Shown: in pieces, positions 1-5,458 of the stretch | Position numbering within the stretch: position 1 is the first letter of the stretch | How the letters are laid out: each line of letters opens with the position of its first letter | Source of the DNA: an uncultured Clostridia bacterium | Lineage (GTDB): Bacteria > Bacillota > Clostridia > Oscillospirales > Oscillospiraceae | NCBI GenBank assembly: GCA_937893605.1 | Contig: CALBGG010000137.1 | Location: forward strand, 1 to 7,628 | DNA length: 7,628 nt | Direction: 5' to 3' | The notes under the pieces: generated by a model | Database searches by the model: none | What the model saw: the letters and a program-made list of their open reading frames with translations, nothing else | Told to the model about the DNA's origin: nothing | Translations under genes and position numbers: made by a program

Positions 1-90
1 TTTTTTAGAGGCGCATTGACGCTGTGCCTATACGGTGACTGACGGCGCCCGGTATCGAGACAGCGGCGCAAACCGCAGGCGCCACGCCTC
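1..90 (+). repeat. R element copy 1 (structured intergenic repeat)
   Basis: First of five copies of the same element. It opens with a T-run and AGAGGCGCA (7-15), has the core block GCCCGGTATCGAG (47-59), then AAACCGC (70-76), and closes with CGCCTC (85-90), which pairs with GAGGCG (8-13). GCGCC (45-49) pairs with GGCGC (65-69), and GTGCC/GGTGAC can form the variable hairpin. The TAG at 6-8 could be the stop codon of a gene lying left of the window, as happens in copy 5, but this cannot be seen. Similarity to copy 2 continues to about 142 (GGTTTTGCCG at 108-117, GCGATACC at 124-131). Family name and function are unknown. Confidence 0.75.
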
Positions 91-173
91 CCTTGCGGGA
101 TTGTGCGGGTTTTGCCGACAGGTGCGATACCTTCATGCTTCAGCATAGAAGCGCGGGCGTTTTTCAAAATGAT

Positions 174-383
174 TCAAGCCTCGTCGGGAAGCGCGTCGCG
201 GCGAAACAGCAGAGATATGCACCAGAGCGCCGCGAGACCTACGAGCGTGTATATCACGCGGCTGACTGTCGCCGTCTGTCCGCCGCAGATCCACGCGACG
301 ATATCGAACCTGAACAGGCCGATGCTGCCCCAGTTGATGCCGCCGATTATGGTCAGAATAAGTGCGATGCGGTCGATTATCAC
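174..383 (-). CDS. DUF378 family small membrane protein
   Basis: A 69-residue protein that I recognise as DUF378 (YuzA-like). The family signature is visible near the N-terminus: IALILTIIGGINWGSIGLF, then FDIVAWICGG, then a second hydrophobic stretch RVIYTLVGLAALWCISLLF. Two membrane segments are expected at about residues 5-23 and 45-62, with a short charged C-terminal tail. The biochemical role of the family is unknown. I chose the GTG at 381-383 because AAAGGAG (393-399) lies 9 nt upstream and the protein then begins MIIDRIAL, as DUF378 proteins usually do. A longer reading from GTG at 404 would place the ribosome site inside the gene. The gene stands alone, convergent with whatever precedes R copy 1. 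No convincing promoter was seen. Confidence 0.85.
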   Translation of the reverse strand: MIIDRIALILTIIGGINWGSIGLFRFDIVAWICGGQTATVSRVIYTLVGLAALWCISLLFRRDALPDEA

Positions 384-476
384 TTGCAAACACTCCTTTC
401 CCACTCAGTATTCCCAAGCGCGAGAGAATTATTTGCGAAAAATTTTCCGTTCGACAAAAGTAGTGCCGCTTCGCTC

Positions 477-505
477 TTTACACGGAGGCAGCTGCGTTGT
501 ATTAT
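477..505 (+). promoter_or_regulatory. Sigma-A type promoter of the putative small RNA
   Basis: The -35 box TTTACA (477-482) and the -10 box TATTAT (500-505) are separated by exactly 17 nt. Transcription would begin near A512. No coding region follows, only the hairpin and strong terminator of the small RNA candidate, which makes a chance match less likely. Confidence 0.65.
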
Positions 506-511
506 CTAAGC

Positions 512-617
512 ACAGCTTATCCAATAGGTCTTGCAAAGCAAGGCCGCGGCTCATATCTTTATCCCACAACCCTGTTTTGCAGGCCGATCCTCATCGGCCT
601 GCACTTTTTTATTTTTT
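512..617 (+). ncRNA. Candidate small RNA of about 105 nt, family unknown
   Basis: The segment lies between a consensus promoter and a strong intrinsic terminator and has no credible reading frame. It contains an 8-bp hairpin, GGTCTTGC (527-534) with GCAAGGCC (538-545) and loop AAA (one G-U pair). A mostly unpaired, C-rich stretch follows (546-571), and then the terminator. CCTG (571-574) can also pair with CAGG (580-583) in the 5' arm of the terminator, so two alternative folds exist. I looked for hallmarks of SRP RNA (GGAAG loop), tmRNA, RNase P and 6S RNA and saw none that convinced me. It is convergent with folD. A C-rich loop region would suit a trans-acting base-pairing RNA, but that is inference. 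Confidence 0.55.
579..617 (+). terminator. Strong Rho-independent terminator
   Basis: A perfect 10-bp stem, GCAGGCCGAT (579-588) with ATCGGCCTGC (593-602), has a CCTC loop and is followed by AC and then T6-A-T6 (605-617). The T-run exists only on the plus strand, so it should end the small RNA rather than folD. The second T-run is also the start of R copy 2. Confidence 0.9.
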
Positions 618-701
618 AGTGGCGCATTTAGGCTGTACCGATATGCTTATTACGGGAGCCCGGTATCGAGGGTGCCGACTAAACCGTAGAGCTGCCGCCT
701 C
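612..701 (+). repeat. R element copy 2
   Basis: It carries a T-run with AGTGGCGCA (612-626), the core GCCCGGTATCGAG (658-670), AAACCGT (681-687) and CTGCCGCCTC (692-701). ACGG (652-655) pairs with CCGT (684-687). In copies 3 and 5 the same helix is GCGG with CCGC, a compensatory change. Inside it, CGGTAT can pair with GTGCCG. Outer GGCG (621-624) pairs with CGCC (696-699). Similarity to copy 1 continues through GGTTTTGCGG (718-727) and GCGATATC (746-753), almost to the folD stop codon. The copy fills the gap between the small RNA terminator and the 3' end of folD. Confidence 0.75.
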
Positions 702-757
702 CCGTGAGGACGACGCTGGTTTTGCGGCAACCCGGCGCCGGAAAAGCGATATCGGCT

Positions 758-1612
758 TCAGGCTCGCATGTCTTCCCGCTTTTGCCGCTCCTTTGCTGCG
801 GCGAGGATGTTTTTCATAAGCTGAGCGCGTGTCATAGGACCGACGCCGCCGGGCACAGGCGTTATGAAGCTCGCCTTCTTCTCGACCTCATCAAAGCACA
901 CGTCGCCGAAAAATTTCCCCGTCTCCGGGTCTCGGTTCATTGCGACGTCGATGACGACAACGCCGTCCTTGACCATATCGCCGGTGATGAGCCGCGGCGA
1001 GCCCGCGGCGACGATGAGTATATCCGCCTGCCTTGTCATCGCCGCAAGATCCTTCGTATGCCGATGGCAGTAGGTCACCGTCGCATCGGCGTTTAAAAGC
1101 ATCAGTCCCATCGGGCGGCCGACTATGTTGCTGCGGCCGACGATGACGCAGTGCTTTCCGTCGGGCGATATGCCGTATTCGCGCAGCATGGCCATGATGC
1201 CGGCCGGTGTGCACGGCATGAGAACTCCCTCGCCGGTCACCATTTTTCCGACGTTTAACGGGTGGAACGCGTCGACATCCTTTTCCGGCGAGACGGCGTT
1301 TATGACCTTGCGCTCGGATATCTGCTCCGGCAGCGGAAGCTGCACCAGGATACCGTCGACCGCATCGTCATTATTGAGCCTGTCTATAAGCGCCAGAAGC
1401 TTTTTCTCCGGCACTGTGTCCGGCAGGTCGTATCTTCGGCTGTCGATGCCGCACTTTTCACAGTCGCGCTCCTTATTGCGCACATATATCTGCGACGCCG
1501 GATCCTCGCCGACAAGCACCGCCGCGAGGCACGGCCTGCGCCGCATCGTTTCCGCCTCGGCCCTGACCTGTGCGCAGATCTTCTCCGAAAGCTTTTTTCC
1601 GTCTATAAGCAT
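758..1612 (-). CDS. folD: Bifunctional methylene-THF dehydrogenase / methenyl-THF cyclohydrolase
   Basis: FolD converts 5,10-methylene-THF to 10-formyl-THF with NADP(+) in the cytoplasm, supplying one-carbon units for purines and formyl-Met. The 284-residue length is normal. Visible signatures: YVRNK with the catalytic Tyr43 and Lys47, DGILVQLPLP (86-95), KDVDAFHPLNVG (111-122), PCTPAGIM (133-140), the nucleotide-binding GRSNIVGRPMG (159-169) and the C-terminal TPVPGGVGPMT (251-261). No key residue is missing. The ATG at 1610-1612 gives MLIDGKKL, a typical start; a TTG three codons upstream is possible. The nearest GGAG (1637-1640) is far from either start, but TGCG/CGCA (1633-1636, 1623-1626) can form a hairpin bringing it to about 10 nt from the ATG. 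R copy 3 lies directly upstream in antisense orientation. No clear promoter was seen. Confidence 0.97.
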   Translation of the reverse strand: MLIDGKKLSEKICAQVRAEAETMRRRPCLAAVLVGEDPASQIYVRNKERDCEKCGIDSRRYDLPDTVPEKKLLALIDRLNNDDAVDGILVQLPLPEQISERKVINAVSPEKDVDAFHPLNVGKMVTGEGVLMPCTPAGIMAMLREYGISPDGKHCVIVGRSNIVGRPMGLMLLNADATVTYCHRHTKDLAAMTRQADILIVAAGSPRLITGDMVKDGVVVIDVAMNRDPETGKFFGDVCFDEVEKKASFITPVPGGVGPMTRAQLMKNILAAAKERQKREDMRA

Positions 1613-1640
1613 TCTTTTCAATTGCGAATTAACGCACTCC

Positions 1641-1722
1641 TTTTTTAGTGGCGCACGGACTCTCCTACGGATACGGAGAGTGCGGTAGCCCGGTATCTAT
1701 ACTGCGGGCAAAACCGCAGAGA
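1641..1722 (+). repeat. R element copy 3 (lacks the 3' closing arm)
   Basis: This copy has the clearest hairpins. TTTTTTAGTGGCGCA (1641-1655) is followed by a perfect 7-bp hairpin, ACTCTCC (1659-1665) with GGAGAGT (1675-1681). Then GCGG (1682-1685) pairs with CCGC (1714-1717), enclosing GCCC (1688-1691) with GGGC (1706-1709) and an inner GTAT/ATAC. The conserved block is GCCCGGTATC, followed by AAAACCGCAGAG. The CGCCTC arm that closes copies 1, 2 and 5 is absent; the sequence runs instead into a hairpin, AGCTGT with ACAGCT (1722-1739). On the opposite strand this copy is the 5' leader of folD. Confidence 0.75.
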
Positions 1723-1752
1723 GCTGTTAGTTGACAGCTGATAGCTATATGT

Positions 1753-1769
1753 GTTTGCCTTTGGCAAAC
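1753..1769. repeat. Short palindrome
   Basis: GTTTGCC (1753-1759) and GGCAAAC (1763-1769) form a perfect 7-bp stem with a TTT loop. It sits between R copy 3 and the first REP-like unit in a stretch with no gene. No T-run follows on either strand, so it is not an obvious terminator. Confidence 0.6.
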
Positions 1770-1782
1770 GGATTGAATATCA

Positions 1783-1828
1783 CCTCATCCGTCGGCTTCG
1801 CCGACACCTTCCCCTCGAAGGGGAAGGC
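1783..1828 (+). repeat. REP-like double-hairpin repeat, unit 1
   Basis: Two adjacent perfect hairpins follow CCTCATCC. The first is GTCGGC/GCCGAC with loop TTC (1791-1805); the second is CCTTCCCCT/AGGGGAAGG with loop CGA (1807-1827). Unit 2, about 100 nt downstream in the same orientation, has the same layout with different paired bases. Repeats of this look are, to my recollection, frequent between genes in gut Clostridia; I could not check this. Confidence 0.75.
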
Positions 1829-1884
1829 AAGGATGCAGACGCGGTTTTTGCACTAAATCAGCGCAATAACTGCATGCAGCGACC

Positions 1885-1927
1885 CCTCAGCCGACGTTGT
1901 CGGCAGCTCCCCTTACGCAGGGGAGCC
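1885..1927 (+). repeat. REP-like double-hairpin repeat, unit 2
   Basis: After CCTCA comes GCCGAC/GTCGGC with loop GTT (1890-1904), then GCTCCCCT/AGGGGAGC with loop TACGC (1906-1926). The layout matches unit 1, but the first stem is inverted in sequence and the second differs in several positions while remaining paired. Its right end adjoins the outer arm of R copy 4. Confidence 0.75.
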
Positions 1928-1931
1928 AACA

Positions 1932-2021
1932 GGGCGGCAGACTCCCGGTTTCGTCAGCGCCTTTGATACCGGGCTGCCGCAACATACGTATCCGCAGATA
2001 TGTTCGTGCGCCTCTGAAAAA
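1932..2021 (-). repeat. R element copy 4
   Basis: Read on the minus strand, it starts immediately after the histidine kinase stop codon with TTTTTCAGAGGCGCAC. A variable hairpin follows, AACATA/TATGTT (1999-2004 and 1981-1986 on the plus strand). Then come GCGG, the core GCCCGGTATC (1974-1965), AAACCG (1951-1946) and CTGCCGCC (1940-1933). GGCG in the opening block pairs with the closing CGCC. The inner core helix is weak here. This is the only copy on the minus strand, and it has the same orientation as the operon it follows. Beyond its closing arm the sequence changes directly into REP-like unit 2. Confidence 0.7.
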
Positions 2022-3011
2022 CTAATCAGCCTCCAGGTCATAGCTGCTGAGGTCTATCCTGATCTCCGTGCCCTCGTCCGGAGCGGAGACGGCGGAAATA
2101 CCGTGGCCGAGCTTATTGCACACGCGGCGGCAGAGGTACAGGCCGAGACCGCTTGCGCGCATATCGTCGCGCCCGTTGCGGCCGGTGTAGCCTTTTTCGA
2201 AAACGCGCGGCAGATCCTCGGGCGCGATGCCGATGCCGGTATCGCGTATGCAGAGGGTCTTGGGCTGGGCCATGTATATCCTTACGCTGCCCTCGCACGT
2301 GTATTTGAGCGAATTTGAAAGTATCTGCTCGATAACGAAGGCCAGCCACTTCTCGTCGCTTATGACTCGCGTCTCGGTCGGTGTGAGCTCAAGTCCCAGA
2401 CGCTTTGTGATAAATTCACCGGAAAACTTCTTCACCGAGCGGCGTATGAGCGGGTCAAGCTCAAACTCGCGTATGACATAGTCGCTGCTCTCGGAATCGA
2501 GCCGCAGGTACGCAAGCGCCATCTCGACATAGCGCTCGATGCGTCCGAGGTCGGAGGAAAGGCGGCGCGACTCCGGCGAGTCGGAGTTTTGCAGCGTCAG
2601 GCGCATGGACGCTATCGGCGTTTTGATCTGATGCACCCACACGGTGTAGTAATCGAGGGTATCGCTCCGGCGGCGGAGCGCGGCGCGGCTTATCTCCTCG
2701 CGGCTGTCGGCCAAAAGCTTGATTATGCGCCTGTAATCGGCATCGTCTATGCTCTGCACGGGCGGCAGGAGCTTCTCCTCTGCCGCGGTGATCTCCGTGA
2801 GCGATAAAAACTCCGCGTGGCGTCGCTTTACCCTGACAAAATCGGTGATGACAAACGCAAGCGCCGGCACAAGGCACAGCGCCGCGGGGTACGCGAGCGC
2901 CGAAAGCGGCAGCTCATACAGCGCAAAGCTCACCGCGAATACCGCAAAAGCGAGAACGAGCGCAACGATCAGCCGCGCATGCTCCTTAAGATACGCAAAA
3001 AACAGCTTCAT
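2022..3011 (-). CDS. BceS-like intramembrane-sensing histidine kinase
   Basis: A 329-residue membrane sensor kinase that should phosphorylate the response regulator encoded just upstream. Two membrane helices lie at about residues 13-32 and 38-57 with almost no extracellular loop, as in the BceS group, which senses through a partner rather than an external domain. The dimerisation segment holds the phospho-acceptor His127 in WVHQIKTPI. The ATPase domain shows the N-box Asn233 (EQILSNSLKYT), DTGIGI (257-262), an FEKGYTGRNGR stretch and GLGLYL (288-293). Length is normal. The ATG lies 6 nt after the regulator stop, with GGAG and GAGG overlapping that stop, so translation is probably coupled. 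Family members normally work with a BceAB-type ABC transporter; none is visible. The stop is followed at once by R copy 4. The ligand is unknown. Confidence 0.93.
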   Translation of the reverse strand: MKLFFAYLKEHARLIVALVLAFAVFAVSFALYELPLSALAYPAALCLVPALAFVITDFVRVKRRHAEFLSLTEITAAEEKLLPPVQSIDDADYRRIIKLLADSREEISRAALRRRSDTLDYYTVWVHQIKTPIASMRLTLQNSDSPESRRLSSDLGRIERYVEMALAYLRLDSESSDYVIREFELDPLIRRSVKKFSGEFITKRLGLELTPTETRVISDEKWLAFVIEQILSNSLKYTCEGSVRIYMAQPKTLCIRDTGIGIAPEDLPRVFEKGYTGRNGRDDMRASGLGLYLCRRVCNKLGHGISAVSAPDEGTEIRIDLSSYDLEAD

Positions 3012-3017
3012 TTTGCC

Positions 3018-3689
3018 TCACTCCACGATATAGCCCACGCCGAACTTTGTCGCTATAAAGCCATCGAGCCCTGCGGCGTCAAGCTTTTTGCGCAGCCTGC
3101 CGACATTTACTGTCAGGGTGTTTTCATCGACAAAGCTGTCGGTCTCCCACAGCTTCTCCATGAGCTTTTCGCGGCTGACGACCTTGCCTCTGTTCTGCAT
3201 GAGGCACAGCAGGATGCGGTACTCGTTTTTCGTCAGGGCGATGCTTTTTCCGTTGCAGGAAAGCGAATTATCACCGGTGTTGAGCATTGCGCCGCGGTGC
3301 TCGATTATCGGCATGCCCGGCGCAAAATCGTAGCTTCGGCGCAAAAGCGCCTGGATCTTCGCCATCAGAACGCCGCCGTCGAATGGCTTTGCAATAAAAT
3401 CATCCGCGCCCATGCTCATCGCCATTACTATGTTCATGTTGTCGGATGCCGAGGATATGAAGATTATCGGCACCTTTGACACGGCGCGTATCGCGCTGCA
3501 CCAGTGATAGCCGTTATAAAACGGCAGGGTTATATCCAAAAGCACAAGGTGAGGCGAAAACCCGGCGAACTCGCCCATAATATCGCGGAAATTATCCGCG
3601 CTTTTAGCCTCGAGCCCCCATGACGCGGCCTGCCACTTTATCCCCTCGGCAATGCCGGGGTCGTCCTCGACGATGTAGATACGATACAT
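3018..3689 (-). CDS. OmpR-family response regulator (BceR-like)
   Basis: A 223-residue DNA-binding regulator, partner of the downstream kinase. The receiver domain (about 1-120) carries the acidic pair Glu8/Asp9-Asp10, phospho-acceptor Asp52 in LVLLDITLP, Ser80 and Lys101 in IAKPFD. The C-terminal winged helix (about 128-223) shows LTKNEYRILLCL, a recognition region VDENTLTVNVGRLRKKL and the closing GVGYIVE. All receiver residues are present, so it should be phosphorylatable. The ATG directly abuts the stop codon of the preceding C_GCAxxG gene (TAAATG), with no separate good ribosome site, so it is probably translated by coupling. BceR-like regulators usually act on a neighbouring antimicrobial-peptide transporter. 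Here possible targets include the shared divergent promoter region at 4092-4266; that is inference. Confidence 0.94.
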   Translation of the reverse strand: MYRIYIVEDDPGIAEGIKWQAASWGLEAKSADNFRDIMGEFAGFSPHLVLLDITLPFYNGYHWCSAIRAVSKVPIIFISSASDNMNIVMAMSMGADDFIAKPFDGGVLMAKIQALLRRSYDFAPGMPIIEHRGAMLNTGDNSLSCNGKSIALTKNEYRILLCLMQNRGKVVSREKLMEKLWETDSFVDENTLTVNVGRLRKKLDAAGLDGFIATKFGVGYIVE

Positions 3690-4091
3690 TTATTTTTCCT
3701 CAAAAAGCTTCTCGGCGAGCTCGGCGGCATCCTCGACGCAGCCGCGGCAGGAGCGCAGCACGACGCCCGTATCTCTGCCCTTCAGCTCGCGGCAGAAGAC
3801 CGAGCCGTTTTTGGCCTCAAACTCGCGCAAAAGCTCCGCTGCCTTATCCGACGCCGCTCCGTCGAGCGCGGCGGGATTGTCGGCGTTAAGCTCGCCCTTT
3901 GCCATGTTCATCGCGGCGACCGCTCCGAGCAGTGCACCGCAGTATTTTCCCGCACCGCCGCCGTAACGGCGAACGAGCGCCTTCATTTCGTCTTCATCTA
4001 TCCCGGCCTTATCGCAGAACGCACAGCCGACAGCCATCGCGCAGTTGCAGCCGGAGGCATGGTACTGCGCGGCAAGCTCTTTTTTGCTCAT
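3690..4091 (-). CDS. C_GCAxxG_C_C family cysteine-rich protein
   Basis: A 133-residue protein recognised as the C_GCAxxG_C_C family (TIGR01909 type), a putative metal or redox-centre protein of unknown reaction. The conserved cysteines are visible: GCNCAMAVG (Cys15, Cys17), GGGAGKYCGALLGA (Cys51), VFCREL (Cys100) and SCRGC (Cys115, Cys118). There is no signal peptide or membrane segment, so it is probably cytoplasmic. I chose the ATG at 4089-4091 because GGAGG lies about 7 nt upstream and the consensus promoter at 4125-4153 would fall inside any longer reading. It is the first gene of the operon and its stop touches the ATG of the response regulator. Pairing this family with a BceRS-like system is unusual in my experience. 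Confidence 0.9.
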   Translation of the reverse strand: MSKKELAAQYHASGCNCAMAVGCAFCDKAGIDEDEMKALVRRYGGGAGKYCGALLGAVAAMNMAKGELNADNPAALDGAASDKAAELLREFEAKNGSVFCRELKGRDTGVVLRSCRGCVEDAAELAEKLFEEK

Positions 4092-4124
4092 ATCCTTATC
4101 CTCCGAAAGTCTATATATTAATAT

Positions 4125-4153
4125 ATCATAAACCATAGCCTGTCCTCTGTCAA
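4125..4153 (-). promoter_or_regulatory. Consensus promoter of the C_GCAxxG / two-component operon
   Basis: On the minus strand, TTGACA (4153-4148), a 17-nt spacer and TATGAT (4130-4125) form a near-perfect sigma-A promoter. Start of transcription is expected near 4118, giving a leader of about 27 nt that contains GGAGG before the ATG at 4091. Confidence 0.88.
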
Positions 4154-4180
4154 AGAAATTACACATATATTCATATTGTA

Positions 4181-4209
4181 TTGACACGGAGCTTCAGGCA
4201 TAATATACT
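4181..4209 (+). promoter_or_regulatory. Consensus promoter of the dehydratase operon
   Basis: TTGACA (4181-4186), 17 nt, TATACT (4204-4209). Transcription should begin near 4216, leaving an AT-rich leader of about 50 nt. The -35 box is only 27 nt from the -35 box of the opposing promoter, so a regulator bound between them could affect both operons. Confidence 0.88.
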
Positions 4210-4266
4210 AAACCTAATGACAAAAGATAGACGAACTAATATAATTTTAATGATTTGGGAGGGAGT

Positions 4267-5457
4267 ATGAAAGACTTAAAGCACCTTATCTACTTTGAGC
4301 ATCTGCTCGACGAGGCCGGCAACGAGCTCGTCATGCAGGCGGTATCGGAGGGAAAGAAGGCAGTGGGCTACACCTGCTATCACATGCCGGAGGTTTTGCT
4401 AAACCTCGACAACTGCTTTTCCGTCCGAATGAGAGCGCCGCGCACTGGCTCACTGGAGATATCGACCTACTACATGACAAACTACCTGTGCGGCTACGCA
4501 AAAGCGCTCGTCGAGCGCGGCATCGAGGGCGGATATAACTTCCTGTCGGCGCTGGCCGGCGGCGAGACGTGCACCGAGATGAACCGCACGCTCGAGCATT
4601 TTGAGCTGTTAAATCTCGTGAAGAATGATAAATTTTTCGTTTCGTTCATAGACGTGCCGTTCAAGGTCACGCCCCACGGCATAAAGCACTATAAAAATCA
4701 GATAATCAAAAAGGTGCTTGAGCCTCTGCACGAGAGATACGGCACCGATATCTCCGACGCCGCCATCCGCCGCGCCGTGAGCGAGCACAACGAGGTCTGC
4801 CGCATCATCACCGAGATCGGCGAATACCGCAAGCTCGATAACCCCCCGATAACGGGCTATGAGTTCCACGTTCTGTGTCTCGTTTCCTACTGCTGCCCGA
4901 AATATCTCATAATCGACAAGCTGCGCGAGACGCTCGAGGAGGTCAAAACACGCAGACCCGACGAAAAATGCGCGCATCGCGCGCGCGTCGTCGTTGTCGG
5001 AAGCGAGATCGACGATCTTGACTTCACGCGCACGGTTGAGCAGTCGGGCGCACTCATCGTGGCCGACCGCTTCTGCTTCGGCTCCTTCCCCGGCAGGCAG
5101 GAGATCGTCCTTACCGACGACGAGCCCGCGCTCGATCAGATCTGCCGCTTCTATCAGGAAACGAGCCAGTGCCCGCGCTACATGTCGCAGGACAAAGTGC
5201 ACAGCCGCTATGACTTTGTCGATAAGCTCGCAAAGGATTTCAACGCCCAGGGCATTATTTACGAGCAGATGAAGTTCTGCGAGTTCTGGGGCTATGAGAG
5301 GGCGCTCGCCTCGCATGTTATGACGGAACTGTATAATTACCCGACCGTCTGCGTTGACAGAGAGTACACCGGCAACGCCTCCGGCCAGCTGCGCACGCGC
5401 GTTCAGGCGTTTGTCGAAAGCCTTGAGATAAAACAGATCCATAAGGGAGGGCGCTGA
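4267..5457 (+). CDS. 2-hydroxyacyl-CoA dehydratase family subunit (HgdB-like)
   Basis: A 396-residue protein of the 2-hydroxyacyl-CoA dehydratase / benzoyl-CoA reductase family, whose iron-sulfur subunits eliminate water from 2-hydroxyacyl-CoA through a ketyl radical in anaerobes. Seen: GYTCYHMPEVLLNL near the N-terminus; Cys75 (LCGYAKAL) and Cys102 (GGETCTEM), 27 residues apart as in family members; Cys338 (MKFCEFWGYE), giving the three expected cluster ligands; and C-terminal TGNASGQLRTRVQAFVE. Length suits the smaller (about 380-residue) subunit. The ATG at 4267 has GGGAGGG just upstream; a TTG at 4255 would begin before that ribosome site. It is followed after 1 nt by the second subunit. 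No activator ATPase (HgdC/HadI type) is adjacent, so the substrate cannot be named. A non-dehydratase reductase role for the family fold is also possible. Confidence 0.88.
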   Translation: MKDLKHLIYFEHLLDEAGNELVMQAVSEGKKAVGYTCYHMPEVLLNLDNCFSVRMRAPRTGSLEISTYYMTNYLCGYAKALVERGIEGGYNFLSALAGGETCTEMNRTLEHFELLNLVKNDKFFVSFIDVPFKVTPHGIKHYKNQIIKKVLEPLHERYGTDISDAAIRRAVSEHNEVCRIITEIGEYRKLDNPPITGYEFHVLCLVSYCCPKYLIIDKLRETLEEVKTRRPDEKCAHRARVVVVGSEIDDLDFTRTVEQSGALIVADRFCFGSFPGRQEIVLTDDEPALDQICRFYQETSQCPRYMSQDKVHSRYDFVDKLAKDFNAQGIIYEQMKFCEFWGYERALASHVMTELYNYPTVCVDREYTGNASGQLRTRVQAFVESLEIKQIHKGGR

Positions 5458-5458
5458 C

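Noticed and set aside
131..151. Hairpin CTTCATGC/GCATAGAAG as terminator of the DUF378 gene
   Set aside because: On the gene's strand no T-run follows the stem; on the plus strand the T-run (160-164) is separated by 8 nt, so it is not a convincing terminator.
612..701. R element read as a tRNA-like molecule because GGTATCGAG resembles a T-loop
   Set aside because: There is no D-arm, anticodon arm or acceptor stem of proper length, and the other copies do not support a cloverleaf.
103..819. 238-codon plus-strand frame over the DUF378 gene, the small RNA and the folD 3' end
   Set aside because: It is antisense to recognised genes, crosses the strong terminator and R copy 2, has no ribosome site and gives a protein without family features.
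1..2021. CRISPR array suggested by repeated blocks
   Set aside because: Copies are hundreds of bases apart, lie in both orientations and differ in sequence; no regular short repeats with spacers and no cas gene.
4092..4187. Longer N-terminus for the C_GCAxxG protein starting at 4187
   Set aside because: It would contain the gene's own consensus promoter, and the family-typical start with GGAGG is at 4091.
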